Shown one piece after another: positions 63,545 to 64,000 of a stretch of DNA of 64,000 bases. How positions within the stretch are numbered: position 1 is the stretch's first letter; the number at the start of each line of letters is the position of its first letter. The notes under the pieces were generated by a model. The model searched no databases. It was not told where the DNA came from and saw only the letters and a list, made by a program, of their open reading frames with translations. The stretch spans positions 1 to 64,000 of the forward strand of contig NZ_JAGTPK010000026.1 of NCBI RefSeq assembly GCF_021147775.1. The letters are read 5' to 3'. Source of the DNA: Pseudomonas californiensis (GTDB taxonomy: Bacteria; Pseudomonadota; Gammaproteobacteria; Pseudomonadales; Pseudomonadaceae). The translations under genes and the position numbers were made by a program.

Positions 63545-64000
63545 GACGGCGCCTTTCGAGATAGTTGAACAACAGTGAAGTGGGCACGCTGATCGCCAGA
63601 AACATCAGCGCCATCACCGTGTAGGGTTCGTTGTAGCGGTAGGTCAGGCCGGCGATCTGTTTGGCGGCCTGGAACAGTTCGGGAATGGTGATGACCGCCA
63701 GCAACGGCGTCTCCTTGAACATGCCGATCAGGTAATTGCCCAGAATGGGCAGCATCGGCTTCAGCGCCTGCGGAAGAATGATGCGTTGCCAGGTGGTGGC
63801 CGCATCGAAATCCAGCGCCCGCGCCGCCTCCCACTGGCCTGTCGGTATGTCTTCAATGGCGCCGCGATAAGCCTCTGCGATGTAGGCGCCGTAATACAGC
63901 CCAAGCCCGATCACGCCCGTGGAGATCGCAGGCAGCGTAATGCCTGCCAGAGGCAATGCGAAAAACAGCACGTACAACTGCACCATCAACGGGGTGTGCC
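63537..64000 (-). CDS. Amino-acid ABC transporter permease 2b (truncated at window edge)
   Basis: The frame runs without a break to base 64000; the last visible residues read H-T-P-L-M-V-Q-L, matching the usual R-G-T-P-L-L-V-Q of this family, so the true start lies outside. The EAA loop EAARALDFDAATTWQRIILP is present. It serves with the ATPase at 62753. A binding protein gene is expected beyond the edge. Confidence 0.85.
   Translation of the reverse strand, partial: HTPLMVQLYVLFFALPLAGITLPAISTGVIGLGLYYGAYIAEAYRGAIEDIPTGQWEAARALDFDAATTWQRIILPQALKPMLPILGNYLIGMFKETPLLAVITIPELFQAAKQIAGLTYRYNEPYTVMALMFLAISVPTSLLFNYLERRRHV

Overview
The window looks like chromosomal DNA of a fluorescent plant-associated Pseudomonas, most probably the P. 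syringae complex. The grounds are a bphO-bphP (heme oxygenase plus bacteriophytochrome) pair, the P. putida-type lysine/pipecolate genes, a Pseudomonas REP-like element, GC-rich codon use, and a density of LysR/GntR-controlled catabolic operons. The genus is well supported; the species is inference. No tRNA, rRNA, CRISPR array, IS element or prophage was seen.

Layout. 1-6263: end of a type VI secretion vgrG, then a large toxin-like gene whose frame is broken at a T8 run, then two tandem, partly identical membrane proteins that are probably immunity genes. 6303-10627: bphP and bphO, then a dmeF-dmeR cobalt/nickel efflux pair. 10700-14659: an overlapping three-gene membrane/secreted set (phosphoglycerol-transferase-like protein, small membrane protein, sialidase-like protein). 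14706-17723: cytochrome b561 and PepSY genes facing an OmpR-type two-component system. 17734-23593: L-pipecolate/D-lysine catabolism (amaA, amaB, a 2-aminoadipate transaminase broken by a one-base deletion, hglS). 23998-30773: DUF3100 transporter, serine dehydratase with a LysR regulator, and a LysE / YqcI-YcgG (GntA-like) pair with a divergent LysR gene. 31126-37398: a tight five-gene operon of unassigned substrate (serine acetyltransferase, VOC protein, 3-hydroxyisobutyrate-dehydrogenase-like protein, aldehyde dehydrogenase, M20 amidohydrolase) with a divergent LysR gene. 37683-42477: zinc alcohol dehydrogenase, small membrane protein, and a hydantoin/allantoin-type racemase, FCD regulator and NCS1 permease group. 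42840-49301: soluble hybrid histidine kinase, class V aminotransferase, HxlR regulator, MFS and EamA exporters, and a 53-residue DUF2986-like protein.

49424-64000 is a large hydroxyproline island. The genes fit three substrate isomers. Trans-4-hydroxy-L-proline would pass through the 2-epimerase, the three-subunit D-hydroxyproline dehydrogenase and the DapA-like deaminase. Trans-3-hydroxy-L-proline would be handled by a Ser/Cys proline-racemase-family protein, and cis-3-hydroxy-L-proline by an aconitase-X protein; both would feed an Ldh-family ketimine reductase that gives proline. An ABC importer sits in the middle and a second importer runs off the right edge. GntR and AraC-type regulators are present. 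A TCGTATACGA-type palindrome lies in front of at least two transcription units and a degenerate copy lies in front of the gntR gene, which suggests a local regulon. No dedicated alpha-ketoglutarate semialdehyde dehydrogenase is visible inside the window.

The most notable observations are the T8 frameshift in the T6SS toxin gene, the mosaic tandem immunity genes, the frameshifted aminoadipate transaminase inside an otherwise intact pathway, the hydroxyproline operator set, the five-gene operon of unknown substrate, and an inverted pair of structured intergenic repeats about 5.4 kb apart.
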